Positions 51,388 through 59,418 of a stretch of 64,000 bases of DNA are shown piece by piece; the stretch's first letter is position 1, and every line of letters starts with the position of its first letter. The notes beneath the pieces are model-generated. The model worked only from the letters and a program-made list of their open reading frames with translations. It did no database searches and was not told where the DNA came from. Position numbers and translations under genes: made by a program. The stretch covers positions 2,139 through 66,138 of the forward strand of contig PMSU01000140.1 of assembly GCA_003168255.1 (NCBI GenBank), in the 5' to 3' direction. Source of the stretch: Actinomycetota bacterium (lineage in GTDB: Bacteria; Actinomycetota; Actinomycetes; Streptosporangiales; Streptosporangiaceae).

Positions 51388-52658
51388 AACTGCTCCCCTC
51401 CACTCATTGCGCCCGTGGCTGCACCAGCGGCACCCTTCGCGCCCTGTGCCATGACCTGGGCGGCTGCCCCGACCGGTCCTGCTGCTGCGGCTCCGGCCGC
51501 CGCGCCACCGCTTGCCGCCGCGCCGGCGCCCGCGGCTGCGGCTGGAGCGGTCGCTGTGGCGCTTCCCGTAGGCGCGGCCGATGCTGTGGAGCCCGCGCCT
51601 GGAGATCCCCCAGGCCCGCTCGCCCCGCCGCTTCCCGCCATGGACATGCCAGGCCCGCCGCGCGGTCCCGCGGCTGATGACGCGCCCTGCGGTGCAGAGC
51701 CGAGGCTGCTGCTGATGTAGGTGGCCTGGTCGCTGGCCGAGGAGCCGCCAGAGGAACCGCGCAGCGCTCCGGCCGCAGCGACACCCGACACGGCCGCGCC
51801 GATCCACTGCCCGCCGCCACCGGCCTGCCCGCCTACCGCGCCTGTGGTCCAGGTGAAGAACTTGATCAGCACCGGCATGGCCACCAGCGAGAGCAGGATC
51901 ATCGCGAATCCCATGAGCACGGTCTGCGCGCTGTTGCCGGAACCGATCATGGTGAACGCGGTCGCGTAAACCGCAGCCGCCGCTGGCTTGTAACAGATCA
52001 GCGCCAGCATCCAGCTCACGATCTTGCGGATCCATCCCCGGGTCAGCGGGCTCAGGGATCCAGCGGCGGCGAGCGGCAGCACGCCCGCGAGGATCACCAG
52101 AGCCGCCTGCCGGAACAACATCAAGATCGCCTGGAGCGCGGTCATGATGATGACGACGACGCCCAGTACCACGACAATCGCGGGCTGCGCCTGGCTCATG
52201 GTGAGCAGGGTGGTCATGCGCTGGTCGAACTGGCCGCCGGTGGAAACCTGCAAGATCCAGTTCGACCATGCGTCACCCGCCTGGAGCAGCAGCGTCACTG
52301 CCGTTACGCCGAGCGTCGTCGCGGCGGCTAGAGTGACCAGCCCGCCTGTGACGTCCATCAGCGGGTTAGCTTTGCGGCTCAGCGTCATCCGCGCGCCCGC
52401 GGCGATCATGCAGCCGACGGCCACGGCGATCGTGATCGGGAGTATCCACTGCTGCATCCGGGCGATGGCGGGATCGGTGGCCAGATCCGGCGACGGGATC
52501 TTGACCCACCAGGCGATGGTGTCCCCAACGATCGATCCGATGCCTTTCTGGATGGCGCTGGCGATCCCGTCAAGGACGCCGCCCGCGACCGTGCCGGTGA
52601 TGCCGGAGATGACGTGCCCGACCGCGCAGACCGGGTCGATGAGACTTGAGCAAGGCAT
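51384..52658 (-). CDS. TrbL/VirB6-like polytopic channel protein
   Basis: 424 residues. Residues 70-290 hold about six to seven hydrophobic segments, among them ILPITIAVAVGCMIAAGARM, AIVVVLGVVVIIMTALQAIL and FAMILLSLVAMPVLIKFF. A Trp-rich cytoplasmic or periplasmic loop (IAWWVKIPSP) precedes them. The last 130 residues are a Gly/Ala/Ser low-complexity tail. This is the normal layout of the VirB6/TrbL family. It ends with Leu-TTA, a rare leucine codon in actinomycetes, placed inside the ATGA overlap with the next gene. Confidence 0.82.
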   Translation of the reverse strand: MPCSSLIDPVCAVGHVISGITGTVAGGVLDGIASAIQKGIGSIVGDTIAWWVKIPSPDLATDPAIARMQQWILPITIAVAVGCMIAAGARMTLSRKANPLMDVTGGLVTLAAATTLGVTAVTLLLQAGDAWSNWILQVSTGGQFDQRMTTLLTMSQAQPAIVVVLGVVVIIMTALQAILMLFRQAALVILAGVLPLAAAGSLSPLTRGWIRKIVSWMLALICYKPAAAAVYATAFTMIGSGNSAQTVLMGFAMILLSLVAMPVLIKFFTWTTGAVGGQAGGGGQWIGAAVSGVAAAGALRGSSGGSSASDQATYISSSLGSAPQGASSAAGPRGGPGMSMAGSGGASGPGGSPGAGSTASAAPTGSATATAPAAAAGAGAAASGGAAAGAAAAGPVGAAAQVMAQGAKGAAGAATGAMSGGEQL

Positions 52659-52664
52659 CAGTAA

Positions 52665-53435
52665 TCACCCCTGACCGGGAAAGATGGTGTAGCCGCTGAG
52701 AGAGGCCACCGGGATGGCCGAGTTGCCCCAGTCACCACCCGGCGGGGCGACGACGCGCCAGTCCCCAGAGATCCACTCGACCTCGATGCGGGTGGCCGCA
52801 CGGACTGTGGCGCCGTTGTCACCCGGCCCGGCACTAACCACATCCACGGTCGCGTCGTCGGGGGTATAGCCGTCGAACCGGAATGCTTCCTCAACCGCGT
52901 AGGCCCGCTGGACAGGAACGCTTTCCGGGCTGGGACCGGCCTGAGCCTGTGCGTACGCAGCTTGCTGGGCCTGTAGTAGTGCCGACGTTCCGGGCCCGGT
53001 CACCTGGCGCTCAATGGTGGGGCCGAAGATGGCCGGACCCCACTGCCAGGCGGTTCGGACCCCAATGTTCACGGCCGCGAGAAGCGCGCCGCGCGGGGAG
53101 TCGGTGAACCCGGACGCCAGACCGCCGGAAGTATCCGCTGGCCCGTCCTGCGCTGATGTGGGCAGCTCAATCCCGTGGAAATCTGCCCAGGTCAACCCCT
53201 CCAGGTCGACGACTGGAATCACGGGTGGCCCGGTCGTGCCGACTGCGGGCGTGGAAGTCGCTGACGCCCTGGGGCGTGTCCTGCCGCTGGGGTGGCGTCC
53301 TGCTGCCGGGTGCCCGTGTGGCAGGACAACCACCGCCACCATGATGATCGTGAGGGTGACCGCGCCGGTTACGGCGGCGCGACGACGGGCTCTGCGCGCC
53401 CCGGCCGCTGGTGCCAGCATCGGCGGTGTCTTCAT
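52665..53435 (-). CDS. Single-pass membrane protein, VirB8/TcpC-like candidate
   Basis: 256 residues. A short basic N-terminus (GARRARRRAAV) precedes one transmembrane helix (TGAVTLTIIMVAVVVLPHG). A Thr/Pro-rich linker and an extracytoplasmic domain of about 170 residues follow, with PRGALLAAVNIGVRTAWQWG and ending GDWRVVAPPGGDWG. A single-pass protein with this type of NTF2-like C-terminal domain is expected for the VirB8/TcpC scaffold of Gram-positive T4SS. Fold assignment is inference. ATG 53435 overlaps the stop of the upstream gene (ATGA). Confidence 0.6.
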   Translation of the reverse strand: MKTPPMLAPAAGARRARRRAAVTGAVTLTIIMVAVVVLPHGHPAAGRHPSGRTRPRASATSTPAVGTTGPPVIPVVDLEGLTWADFHGIELPTSAQDGPADTSGGLASGFTDSPRGALLAAVNIGVRTAWQWGPAIFGPTIERQVTGPGTSALLQAQQAAYAQAQAGPSPESVPVQRAYAVEEAFRFDGYTPDDATVDVVSAGPGDNGATVRAATRIEVEWISGDWRVVAPPGGDWGNSAIPVASLSGYTIFPGQG

Positions 53436-53746
53436 GTGAACACCCCGACGATCCCGGAGGACAGGGCGATCAGCGTCAGCCCCGCGAGCACCCACGGGAT
53501 ACCGGTCGCACCATCCGCAGCCAGGGTGGACCGGTTGCGTCGGCCGATGGCCATCATGGCGCCGCATCCGACCAGGCCGAACACGCCCGCGATCAGCGCG
53601 CCCCATTTCCACCAGCCCAGTAGCGTGTTCATCTTCGACGACAGCCCCGGCGGGGCAACCGGCGAAGGATTCGGAACAGAGCCCGCCAGCGCGTGCATGT
53701 GGCCGGTGATCGCTGGGGTGGCTACGGTCAGTAGTTCATGCAGCAT
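53432..53746 (-). CDS. Small two-helix membrane protein, VirB2/TrbC-like
   Basis: 104 residues. Transmembrane segments are WWKWGALIAGVFGLVGCGAM (about 45-64) and PWVLAGLTLIALSSGIVGVF (about 84-103), joined by a short basic loop GRRNRS. The N-terminal 40 residues are soluble and could be processed. Two helices with a basic loop is the pattern of VirB2/TrbC pilin-like subunits, though conjugative elements of actinomycetes are not known to make typical pili. Sequence similarity is not decisive. Confidence 0.55.
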   Translation of the reverse strand: MLHELLTVATPAITGHMHALAGSVPNPSPVAPPGLSSKMNTLLGWWKWGALIAGVFGLVGCGAMMAIGRRNRSTLAADGATGIPWVLAGLTLIALSSGIVGVFT

Positions 53747-53761
53747 GGTGTTCCTCCTGGT

Positions 53762-54310
53762 TCACCGCACGCTGCCCGGCTGGCCGGCCAGCGTGCGTAT
53801 CTGGTCAAGGGCATGGCGCGCACCGCGAGAGATCACGGCACGAGCCGGGTCATCACCGAGCCGGAGCGCGGGCACGAATGGCATCCGCACCACCGCCCCA
53901 ACCCGGGCGTCTAGGAGGCGGAACCGCGCCGTGGCGCTTTCCGGCTCGGGCCAGCCGTCGCTGACAATCACCAGGGCGGCCACCCAGCCCCCCGGCACGG
54001 TGATCGCCGAAACGGCACCGGTCGCTCGCATGGCTGACCACGGCGTATTGCGGCAGATCAGCAGCAACGGCCGTCCGGCCGGGCTGACCGGGGCACGCCG
54101 TGGGTCCGGCCGGTTGCACATGGCGCCCATATCCCAGGCGGGCTGGAGCAGCGCAGCCAGCGTGCTAGTCCCGGCCCCGCCGTGCGCTCCCCACAACACC
54201 AGCTCAGGAAGCCGGGGTGGCGGCGGGGTGAGCGCCGCGAACCGGGGATCCTGCCACGTTGCCGGTGCGCCGTTCCTGGGCTGTGATGGTGCCTGCATGC
54301 TGGGCCGCAT
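53762..54310 (-). CDS. ParA/MinD-like P-loop protein without signature lysine
   Basis: 182 residues. ELVLWGAHGGAGTSTLAALL (residues 36-55) has the deviant Walker A form GxxGGxGxST of the ParA/MinD family, with Thr in place of the usual Lys at the phosphate position. A hydrophobic strand (PLLLICRNTPWSAMRATGAV) and VAALVIVSDGWPE follow. Such P-loop proteins are regular members of actinobacterial T4SS operons. ATG 54310 lies five bases after the HTH gene stop; the longer open frame upstream runs over the HTH gene and is shadow. Confidence 0.65.
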   Translation of the reverse strand: MRPSMQAPSQPRNGAPATWQDPRFAALTPPPPRLPELVLWGAHGGAGTSTLAALLQPAWDMGAMCNRPDPRRAPVSPAGRPLLLICRNTPWSAMRATGAVSAITVPGGWVAALVIVSDGWPEPESATARFRLLDARVGAVVRMPFVPALRLGDDPARAVISRGARHALDQIRTLAGQPGSVR

Positions 54311-54315
54311 AGGAC

Positions 54316-54588
54316 TCAGCTCGCCCGGGAGAGCCCGGTAGCGGGACTGCCCGTCGGCGTACGGCTGTGGCTGGCCGCCGGGTCCGGGTCGCTGATACCG
54401 AGTAGCTGGAGCAGGACCGCTGTTGGCACCCGGTAGGCCTCGCCGACCCGGATGACCCGGCACGGGAACTCGCCACGCTTCGCCAGGTCGTAGGCCTTCG
54501 TCCGGCCAAGGCCCAGCGCCGTCGCGGCTGTCATCAGGTCGACCGTCGGCGGCATGTTGAGGAGCTGTGCAATGGTGAGTGTGGTCAT
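54316..54588 (-). CDS. Excisionase-type helix-turn-helix protein
   Basis: 90 residues. LMTAATALGLGRTKAYDLAK and FPCRVIRVGEAYRVPTAVLL are the HTH and beta-wing of the excisionase/MerR-like family. A Pro/Ser-rich tail of 20 residues follows. AGGAGG lies 5 bases before ATG 54588. It may be the recombination directionality factor of the element or a regulator of the transfer operon; the partner integrase is not in this window. Confidence 0.75.
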   Translation of the reverse strand: MTTLTIAQLLNMPPTVDLMTAATALGLGRTKAYDLAKRGEFPCRVIRVGEAYRVPTAVLLQLLGISDPDPAASHSRTPTGSPATGLSRAS

Positions 54589-54624
54589 CACGACCTCCTT
54601 GTTGCGGGCTGCTGCCGTGGGTGC

Positions 54625-55575
54625 TCATGTGTGCTGTCCGAGATCTGCGGGCCGCGTGGCCACGACGACGCCGGACAGGTCCAAGGGGTCGATCTGGACG
54701 TCCTCGCCGGTCTCGGGCGCTTGGATGATCTGGCCGCCGCCGAGGTACATCACAACGTGGCCGGGGTTGGTGGGCGTGCCGTCGGAACCGGGGTAGAACA
54801 GCAGGTCACCGGGCTGGATGTCGGGGAGCGGGATCCGCGGGCCGTCCTGACGCCACTGGAAGGTGGTGCGGGCGATCGCGATGCCCGCCGACGCGTAGGC
54901 GGCGTACACCAGCCCTGAGCAGTCGTAGGCGTTGGGGCCATCAGCGCCCCACTCGTAGGGCTTACCGACCTGGGCCTCGGCGAACGCGATGGCCTTCGCC
55001 GCGGCACCGCTCACCGTCGGGGACGCATACCGAGAGGCCCAGGCCAAGACCTCGTTCACGTACCAGGTGGCGTGGTTGTAGGCGAATATCGCCTGCCGGA
55101 TCCCCTGCGCGCTCCCGCCCCTGGCGCCATTGGCGCACAGCATCGCGGCCGCAGTGTAGATCGCGTCGGCCGGGTCGTACGGGCTGAGCGGCTGGCCAGG
55201 GTCGGCTTTCACCGCGTACTCGGCGAACGTCGCAGGCTCGAACTGCATTGGGCCTTCAGCCCCCGCGCTGTTCGCCCCCGAGTGCACCCCCGGTGCCGTG
55301 GATTGCCCGTTGTCGCTTTCGACGGTGCCGATCCCGGCCAGGACCGACCACGGCAGCCCCGGGCAGGTCGGCGCGGCGTCCATGTACCAGAGCAGGTAAT
55401 CCGGCGGGATGTCGGCGAGGGCGAGCGCGGTGGGCGCCCCAGAGAGATCGTCGGCTGTGCTAACTGCCGATGACGGCTGGGCAGCCACCAGGATCAGCAG
55501 CCCCAGCGGCAGCCCAGCGGCCAGGGCCATCACGACGACGAGCCATGCCCATCTTCCTGCGCCGGGCTGAGCCAT
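54625..55575 (-). CDS. VirB1-like lytic transglycosylase/NlpC-P60 peptidase
   Basis: 316 residues, first gene of the transfer train. A transmembrane helix at residues 10-33 anchors it with the catalytic part outside the cell membrane. Residues 60-185 are a lytic transglycosylase-like domain (Glu86 in GTVESDNGQ, later GPMQFEPATFAEY and YNHATWYVNEV). Residues 195-310 are an NlpC/P60 endopeptidase with Cys219 in YDCSGLVYAAY and His273 in NPGHVVMYLGG. It opens the cell wall locally for channel assembly. ATG 55575 is chosen for the membrane helix; an upstream in-frame start is possible. The operator-like palindromes lie 70 bases upstream. Confidence 0.85.
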   Translation of the reverse strand: MAQPGAGRWAWLVVVMALAAGLPLGLLILVAAQPSSAVSTADDLSGAPTALALADIPPDYLLWYMDAAPTCPGLPWSVLAGIGTVESDNGQSTAPGVHSGANSAGAEGPMQFEPATFAEYAVKADPGQPLSPYDPADAIYTAAAMLCANGARGGSAQGIRQAIFAYNHATWYVNEVLAWASRYASPTVSGAAAKAIAFAEAQVGKPYEWGADGPNAYDCSGLVYAAYASAGIAIARTTFQWRQDGPRIPLPDIQPGDLLFYPGSDGTPTNPGHVVMYLGGGQIIQAPETGEDVQIDPLDLSGVVVATRPADLGQHT

Positions 55576-55646
55576 CACCTTGCCACCTCCCCCGAGGGTG
55601 ATCAGGTCTGATGACTCAAGGCTCACGCGCCACGGAAACCACAGCA

Positions 55647-55674
55647 ATCACATCGTGTGATCACACCATGTGAT
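55647..55674. promoter_or_regulatory. Double palindrome ATCACA-N3-TGTGAT, operator candidate
   Basis: Two overlapping inverted repeats: ATCACA TCG TGTGAT (55647-55661) and ATCACA CCA TGTGAT (55660-55674). Their centres are 13 bases apart, so two dimers would bind on roughly the same face of the helix. They lie 72 bases upstream of the first tra gene and 230 bases from the XRE-type regulator gene. This is the expected place of the main switch of transfer functions. Confidence 0.7.
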
Positions 55675-55768
55675 CAGATGTCTGGACGGTTCCGACATGG
55701 CGGACCATCAGGGGTGGCGCAGGGGTGGGGATCGGGCGGGGTTGCCGCCGAGAAAAGGCAGAAACGAT

Positions 55769-55795
55769 CCTGGGCGATATGCAATATCGCCCAGG
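55769..55795 (-). terminator. 27-base palindrome, likely terminator of the XRE gene
   Basis: Perfect 12-bp arms (55769-55780 with 55784-55795, beginning CCTGGGCGATAT) surround GCA. On the minus strand the hairpin is followed by ATCGTTTCTGCCTTTTC, so it could end the XRE transcript. A smaller GGGC/GCCC hairpin lies at about 55820. An operator or recombination-site role is the alternative for such a symmetrical site. Confidence 0.5.
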
Positions 55796-55907
55796 CACTT
55801 AACAGATCACAACACAGGGCTTTTAACGCCCCTAGGAACATGCATTCATACTGGTGCCAGCGGTTAACCTGGGAATTTCCAATCAGTATTACTGTCTGTC
55901 TTGCTGA

Positions 55908-56210
55908 TCAGCGGGTCTGTCTTGGCGCGAGCCCGAGGAGCATGCGCGCGTCGTCGGGCATGACGAGTCCGTCGGCGAACCTTTCGAGAACTTGCAGAGA
56001 AGTGACCTCTCGCATGCCGGTCATGATATCGCTGATGTGGCTTTGGGTCATTCCGGTTGCTGAGCCCATGCGCTGCTGGCTAGCGCCGTGCTGGTGAGCC
56101 AGTCGCAGCAGGCTCCTCATGTCCCGGTTTCGGAGCATATGGCGTGTCTGTTCTTGGTTCCAGATGTGGGCGGGAAGGCTGAACGGCCCGTCTTCTGTTG
56201 CTGCTGTCAC
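55908..56210 (-). CDS. XRE-type transcriptional regulator (short form)
   Basis: 100 residues. RDMRSLLRLAHQHGASQQRM opens the domain, and GMTQSHISDIMTGMREVTSL (the recognition helix) with FADGLVMPDDARMLLGL follow. This matches the N-terminal DNA-binding domain of a large actinobacterial XRE family whose members usually continue with a TPR-like region; here translation stops right after MLLGLAP, so the protein is a short form or is truncated. GTG 56210 follows AGGAGA. It is the nearest regulator to the transfer operon and its operator-like palindromes. Confidence 0.75.
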   Translation of the reverse strand: MTAATEDGPFSLPAHIWNQEQTRHMLRNRDMRSLLRLAHQHGASQQRMGSATGMTQSHISDIMTGMREVTSLQVLERFADGLVMPDDARMLLGLAPRQTR

Positions 56211-56561
56211 GTTACTTCTCCTAAATGTCTTTTCCTGGTCCTTCCTGTGAGGATGTTTCCAGTTAGTGAGAAGATATGCATGAGCGTGGTGACAACGTCA
56301 ACTTGGCACGTGAGTTGCGTAGGTACCAGAGTGTCGATCCCCCAGTGAGGCAATCACTAGCAAATGACCGCTATCGCCTTCACGTGATGCGGAGATGGCT
56401 TTGTTGGCCTCGTCGCCAGTAGAAGGTAGCAGGTTATGGCGTTCGTGGTTCAGCAGCGACGAGCCAACCGTGCAGCGGCAACTCGAATGGCTGCCGGTCA
56501 GAGAGTAGATTCCACTGCTGAGCGTGCGGAATCGAGCGGGGGATCTGGCAAGGCTGGCAAG
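56211..56561. other. Intergenic region between XRE gene and sugar operon
   Basis: About 350 bases. It holds the ribosome site of the XRE gene and its promoter region, less GC-rich than the surroundings near 56215-56300. No recognisable gene; open frames here overlap the oxidoreductase gene and look like shadows. It separates the transfer module from the biosynthetic operon. Confidence 0.5.
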
Positions 56562-57623
56562 TCAGGATACGTGCAGTGCGGTAGTGGATGCCGCTGCCGC
56601 AGCTCGGTAAATCGTGTCAATGACCGAAGTGACGTGGGCCGCAGACTGCCCAGTACACGCGAATGCTGATTGCCTGCCCTGCAGCACATCGGCCAAGGCC
56701 AGGATTCCCATCCCCCGGCCGACAGGCGTGATAGCTGGTGTGGTGGGCGGCAGCGGCTGCCAATGACGGTCGCCCGCCATTCGGATCTGGACCTCACCTG
56801 CGTGAAAGTTCGGATCTGGCAGGGTGATGGTCGCTTTGCTGCCGTGAATTTCCAGGTGAGGGCTAAGCGTTCCCGCCAAGTCAAAGCTGGCGGTGAAAGT
56901 GATCGTGGCCGCGTTCGCGGTGCGAAGCAAGGCGGTGACATGGGTGGGAGCGCCGGCAGTAAAGACCTGGCCAGCACGGGGGCCAGCGCGGATAGTGCGA
57001 TAGAGCTGACTGTCGGTGGACGCGCCGACCACGCACTCAATCAGCCCAAGCAGATAAGTGAGGCTGGTGAGGTAGTAGGGGCCCATGTCCGCTAGGGGTC
57101 CTGCTTCGGCTGCGTGGAATGGTTCAGGGCGGGGATGCCAGCGTTCGGGGCCAGGCGTGAGGTAGTTTGCGCTGGCCGCGACGATGCGGCCGAGAACTCC
57201 GGCCTCGATCGCGGCGCGGGCGGTCTGTGTTGGTGTGGCGAGGATGGTGTCGGGCGCGGCTCCAAGCAGGACGCCGGCTTTGGCGGCGGCTTGAGTGAGG
57301 TCGCGTGCTTGGCTGGGACTGGTGGCGAGCGGCTTTTCCACATAGACACCGGGGATGCCTGCACGGATGGCTGCGTGAGCGATGGGGGCGTGACTGGCTG
57401 GTGGGGTGAGCACGGCCGCGATATCGGTTGCAGCCGGATCCAGCAAGTCAGCCATGTCGGCGACCCGGGGAACGTGATGCTGCCGGGCGAAGGCAACCGC
57501 GGCATCGCGGTTGGCGTCGGCGCAGGCTGCGAGAGTGACCTCGCTGCTCGCGGCGAGTGTTCGTGCGTATTCGCCCGCGATCATGCCGCAGCCGATGAAG
57601 GCGATGCGGGCTGGCCGGCTCAC
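56562..57623 (-). CDS. Gfo/Idh/MocA-family NAD(P)-dependent oxidoreductase
   Basis: 353 residues. The N-terminal Rossmann domain has RIAFIGCGMIAGEYARTLA (GxGxxG-type) and ends with VYVEKPLATSPSQARDL, the EKP motif whose Lys is catalytic. The C-terminal alpha/beta domain has GPLADMGPYYLTSLTYLLG with the typical Asp-x-Gly-x-Tyr/His pattern. It oxidises or reduces a sugar or cyclitol, with NAD or NADP. GTG 57623 overlaps the stop of the aminotransferase gene (GTGA). Next to a DegT aminotransferase this pair is typical of keto-sugar amination, as for scyllo-inosose. Confidence 0.85.
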   Translation of the reverse strand: MSRPARIAFIGCGMIAGEYARTLAASSEVTLAACADANRDAAVAFARQHHVPRVADMADLLDPAATDIAAVLTPPASHAPIAHAAIRAGIPGVYVEKPLATSPSQARDLTQAAAKAGVLLGAAPDTILATPTQTARAAIEAGVLGRIVAASANYLTPGPERWHPRPEPFHAAEAGPLADMGPYYLTSLTYLLGLIECVVGASTDSQLYRTIRAGPRAGQVFTAGAPTHVTALLRTANAATITFTASFDLAGTLSPHLEIHGSKATITLPDPNFHAGEVQIRMAGDRHWQPLPPTTPAITPVGRGMGILALADVLQGRQSAFACTGQSAAHVTSVIDTIYRAAAAASTTALHVS

Positions 57624-58738
57624 CTGGCGCACCGGCCAAGAGCGTCTGCGGCTACCACTGCTGCTGCCGTCGCGAAACTGGGATGCCGCTCTTCGGGCAG
57701 CCAGGGGATCTGGAGGTCGAGGTAACAGCGGACGTCGGTAAGGTGCCTGTCCGGCTGGGAAGGCCACGCATCGGCGGTGTGCAGGTCGCCGGGACCTGGC
57801 CACCATGACCGCATTCCCGCATGGTGATAGGCGTCGGCGAGCCGACGCGCCTGTTCGGGCGCGCTGAGCCAGAGACCAACGATGGAGCCGTTGGTGGCGG
57901 GAATGTCCTGCTGTTCAGGGACCACGGCGGAGAGGCGGTCGAGCCCAGCGAGTGCCGCGACAGTGCGGCGCTGGAGGCAGCGAAGTGTCTCGGCGAGGAC
58001 GCTGAGGTGGTCGAGCTGGGGTTGGGCGAGAGCCGCGCTGAGTTCGGTCATGCGGTGGTTGCCGCGCCAAACGGCACCGGGGAATGGCTGGCGGGTGTCA
58101 CCGGCCAGAGCACGGATCATACTAAGAAACTCTGGGTCATCGGCGAGCAGCAGTCCCCCCTCTCCCGTCGCGATCATTTTGTACGCCTGCGTGGAGAAAA
58201 CAGCCACCGTTCCCCACGATCCAGCAGGGCGGCCGTCGGCAAAGACCTCCCACGCTTGAGCGCAGTCCTCGATCAGCGGTATCCCGCGAACGGCAAGTTC
58301 GGCGGATATCCGGCTGATGCCGGGCGCGGGCCGACCACGCAAATGAGCCAGGACTACAGCCGCTGTCGCGGAGTTGATCAGCGGCTCGATTTGCTCCCAA
58401 CCGGGGGTGAGCGTGGCGACGACTGGTGCAACGCGCACGGCTGCTCCGCTGTTGGCGACTGCCGTGCCGATCGAGACCCAGCCGACTTCCGGGATGATGA
58501 CTTCCTGGCCAGGACCGATGTTGAGGCCGCGGATGGCAAGCTCAAGAGCGGAGGATCCGGAGGCGACCGCGACCGCTGCGGCACGTCCGATACGGGCCGC
58601 GACCGTCCGCTCCAGTTGAGGCAGGTAACGAGCGCCGACTGGGGTGGCAGTCCCTACACGGATCACGCTCGCGGCGAGGCTGGCCTGATCGGCGGCAGTC
58701 AGCGCGCTGTACTGGTAAATGGGTGCGGGCGAGGTCAT
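57620..58738 (-). CDS. DegT/DnrJ/EryC1/StrS aminotransferase
   Basis: 372 residues. VAVASGSSALELAIRGLNIG and GQEVIIPEVGWVSIGTAV are the N-terminal cofactor blocks, PLIEDCAQAWEV holds the Asp that binds the pyridine nitrogen, and FSTQAYKMIATGEGGLL has the Schiff-base Lys. GNHRMTELSAALAQPQLD closes the active site. The family aminates keto-sugars or keto-cyclitols with Glu or Gln as donor. The ribosome site AGGAGG lies 7 bases before ATG 58738, the strongest in this operon. A 44-base gap separates it from the PIG-L gene, the only break in an otherwise overlapping series, so a secondary promoter is possible. Confidence 0.88.
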   Translation of the reverse strand: MTSPAPIYQYSALTAADQASLAASVIRVGTATPVGARYLPQLERTVAARIGRAAAVAVASGSSALELAIRGLNIGPGQEVIIPEVGWVSIGTAVANSGAAVRVAPVVATLTPGWEQIEPLINSATAAVVLAHLRGRPAPGISRISAELAVRGIPLIEDCAQAWEVFADGRPAGSWGTVAVFSTQAYKMIATGEGGLLLADDPEFLSMIRALAGDTRQPFPGAVWRGNHRMTELSAALAQPQLDHLSVLAETLRCLQRRTVAALAGLDRLSAVVPEQQDIPATNGSIVGLWLSAPEQARRLADAYHHAGMRSWWPGPGDLHTADAWPSQPDRHLTDVRCYLDLQIPWLPEERHPSFATAAAVVAADALGRCAR

Positions 58739-58782
58739 ACAAATTCCTCCTAACGCACGAGACAGCCAGGCAGCGTGAGCTG

Positions 58783-59418
58783 CTACAGACCGTCCGAGGC
58801 GGGAAGCCGTCCAAGCACTGGGACGGGTGTGAAAGCTTCGGCGTAGCGGACGCCGATCCGGGCTCCCCACAACCGGCCGATATTCTCAGCCATCGGGCCG
58901 AAATGCCCTGTTATCGGCTGCGTGCGGGCGTGGGCGGCGAGTGCCTTCATCTTCGCCTCGAAGGTGGTGGTGATGTCGATGATGGTGCTCGCGCGGACCG
59001 GGCCATCGAGAGTAAGTGAGTTATAGGTGTCGGTGGTGTACACGCGCCGCGGCTGGCCCGTGGCGATGACTGCCTCAGGCAAGGCGCCGAGGACTGCGGC
59101 GGCGACTTCGCGGTGATCGGGGTGCACATCGCCGAGCGGGTGTGTGATGACCACCTCTGGGCGCAGCTGCACGATCAGGTCACATACCGCTTGCTGGGAG
59201 AGGGGGCTGGCTAGGACATGCAGCCGGGCGCCGATGACGGCGGCCCCGGCCTCTGCTTCCGCCATGCGCCCAGGCTCATGGCGCACGACGGCGATGGTGA
59301 CTGATGCACTCCGGGCAGATAGAGTCAGGGTGCCGCCAGCCCATAGCTCGGCGTCGTCAGGGTGAGCCATGACCGCGAGCACCATGGCCGGCGTGCCAGG
59401 TTTGAAGTTTCCGCTCAC
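58783..59418 (-). CDS. PIG-L/LmbE-family deacetylase
   Basis: 211 residues. MVLAVMAHPDDAELWAGGTL (residues 12-31) has the zinc-binding His-Pro-Asp-Asp motif, and THPLGDVHPDHREVAAAVL the second zinc site with HPDH. These enzymes remove acetyl groups from N-acetylglucosamine in sugars such as mycothiol precursors, lipid-linked or cyclitol-linked GlcNAc, and aminoglycosides. GTG 59418 overlaps the exonuclease stop (GTGA). With glycosyltransferases in the same operon, transfer of GlcNAc followed by deacetylation is the obvious reading. Confidence 0.87.
   Translation of the reverse strand: MSGNFKPGTPAMVLAVMAHPDDAELWAGGTLTLSARSASVTIAVVRHEPGRMAEAEAGAAVIGARLHVLASPLSQQAVCDLIVQLRPEVVITHPLGDVHPDHREVAAAVLGALPEAVIATGQPRRVYTTDTYNSLTLDGPVRASTIIDITTTFEAKMKALAAHARTQPITGHFGPMAENIGRLWGARIGVRYAEAFTPVPVLGRLPASDGL

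Noticed and set aside
51388-52269. Long N-terminal extension of the SCO6880-like gene
   Set aside because: It runs through the TrbL gene in another frame; ATG 51387 has a strong ribosome site and begins the membrane helices.
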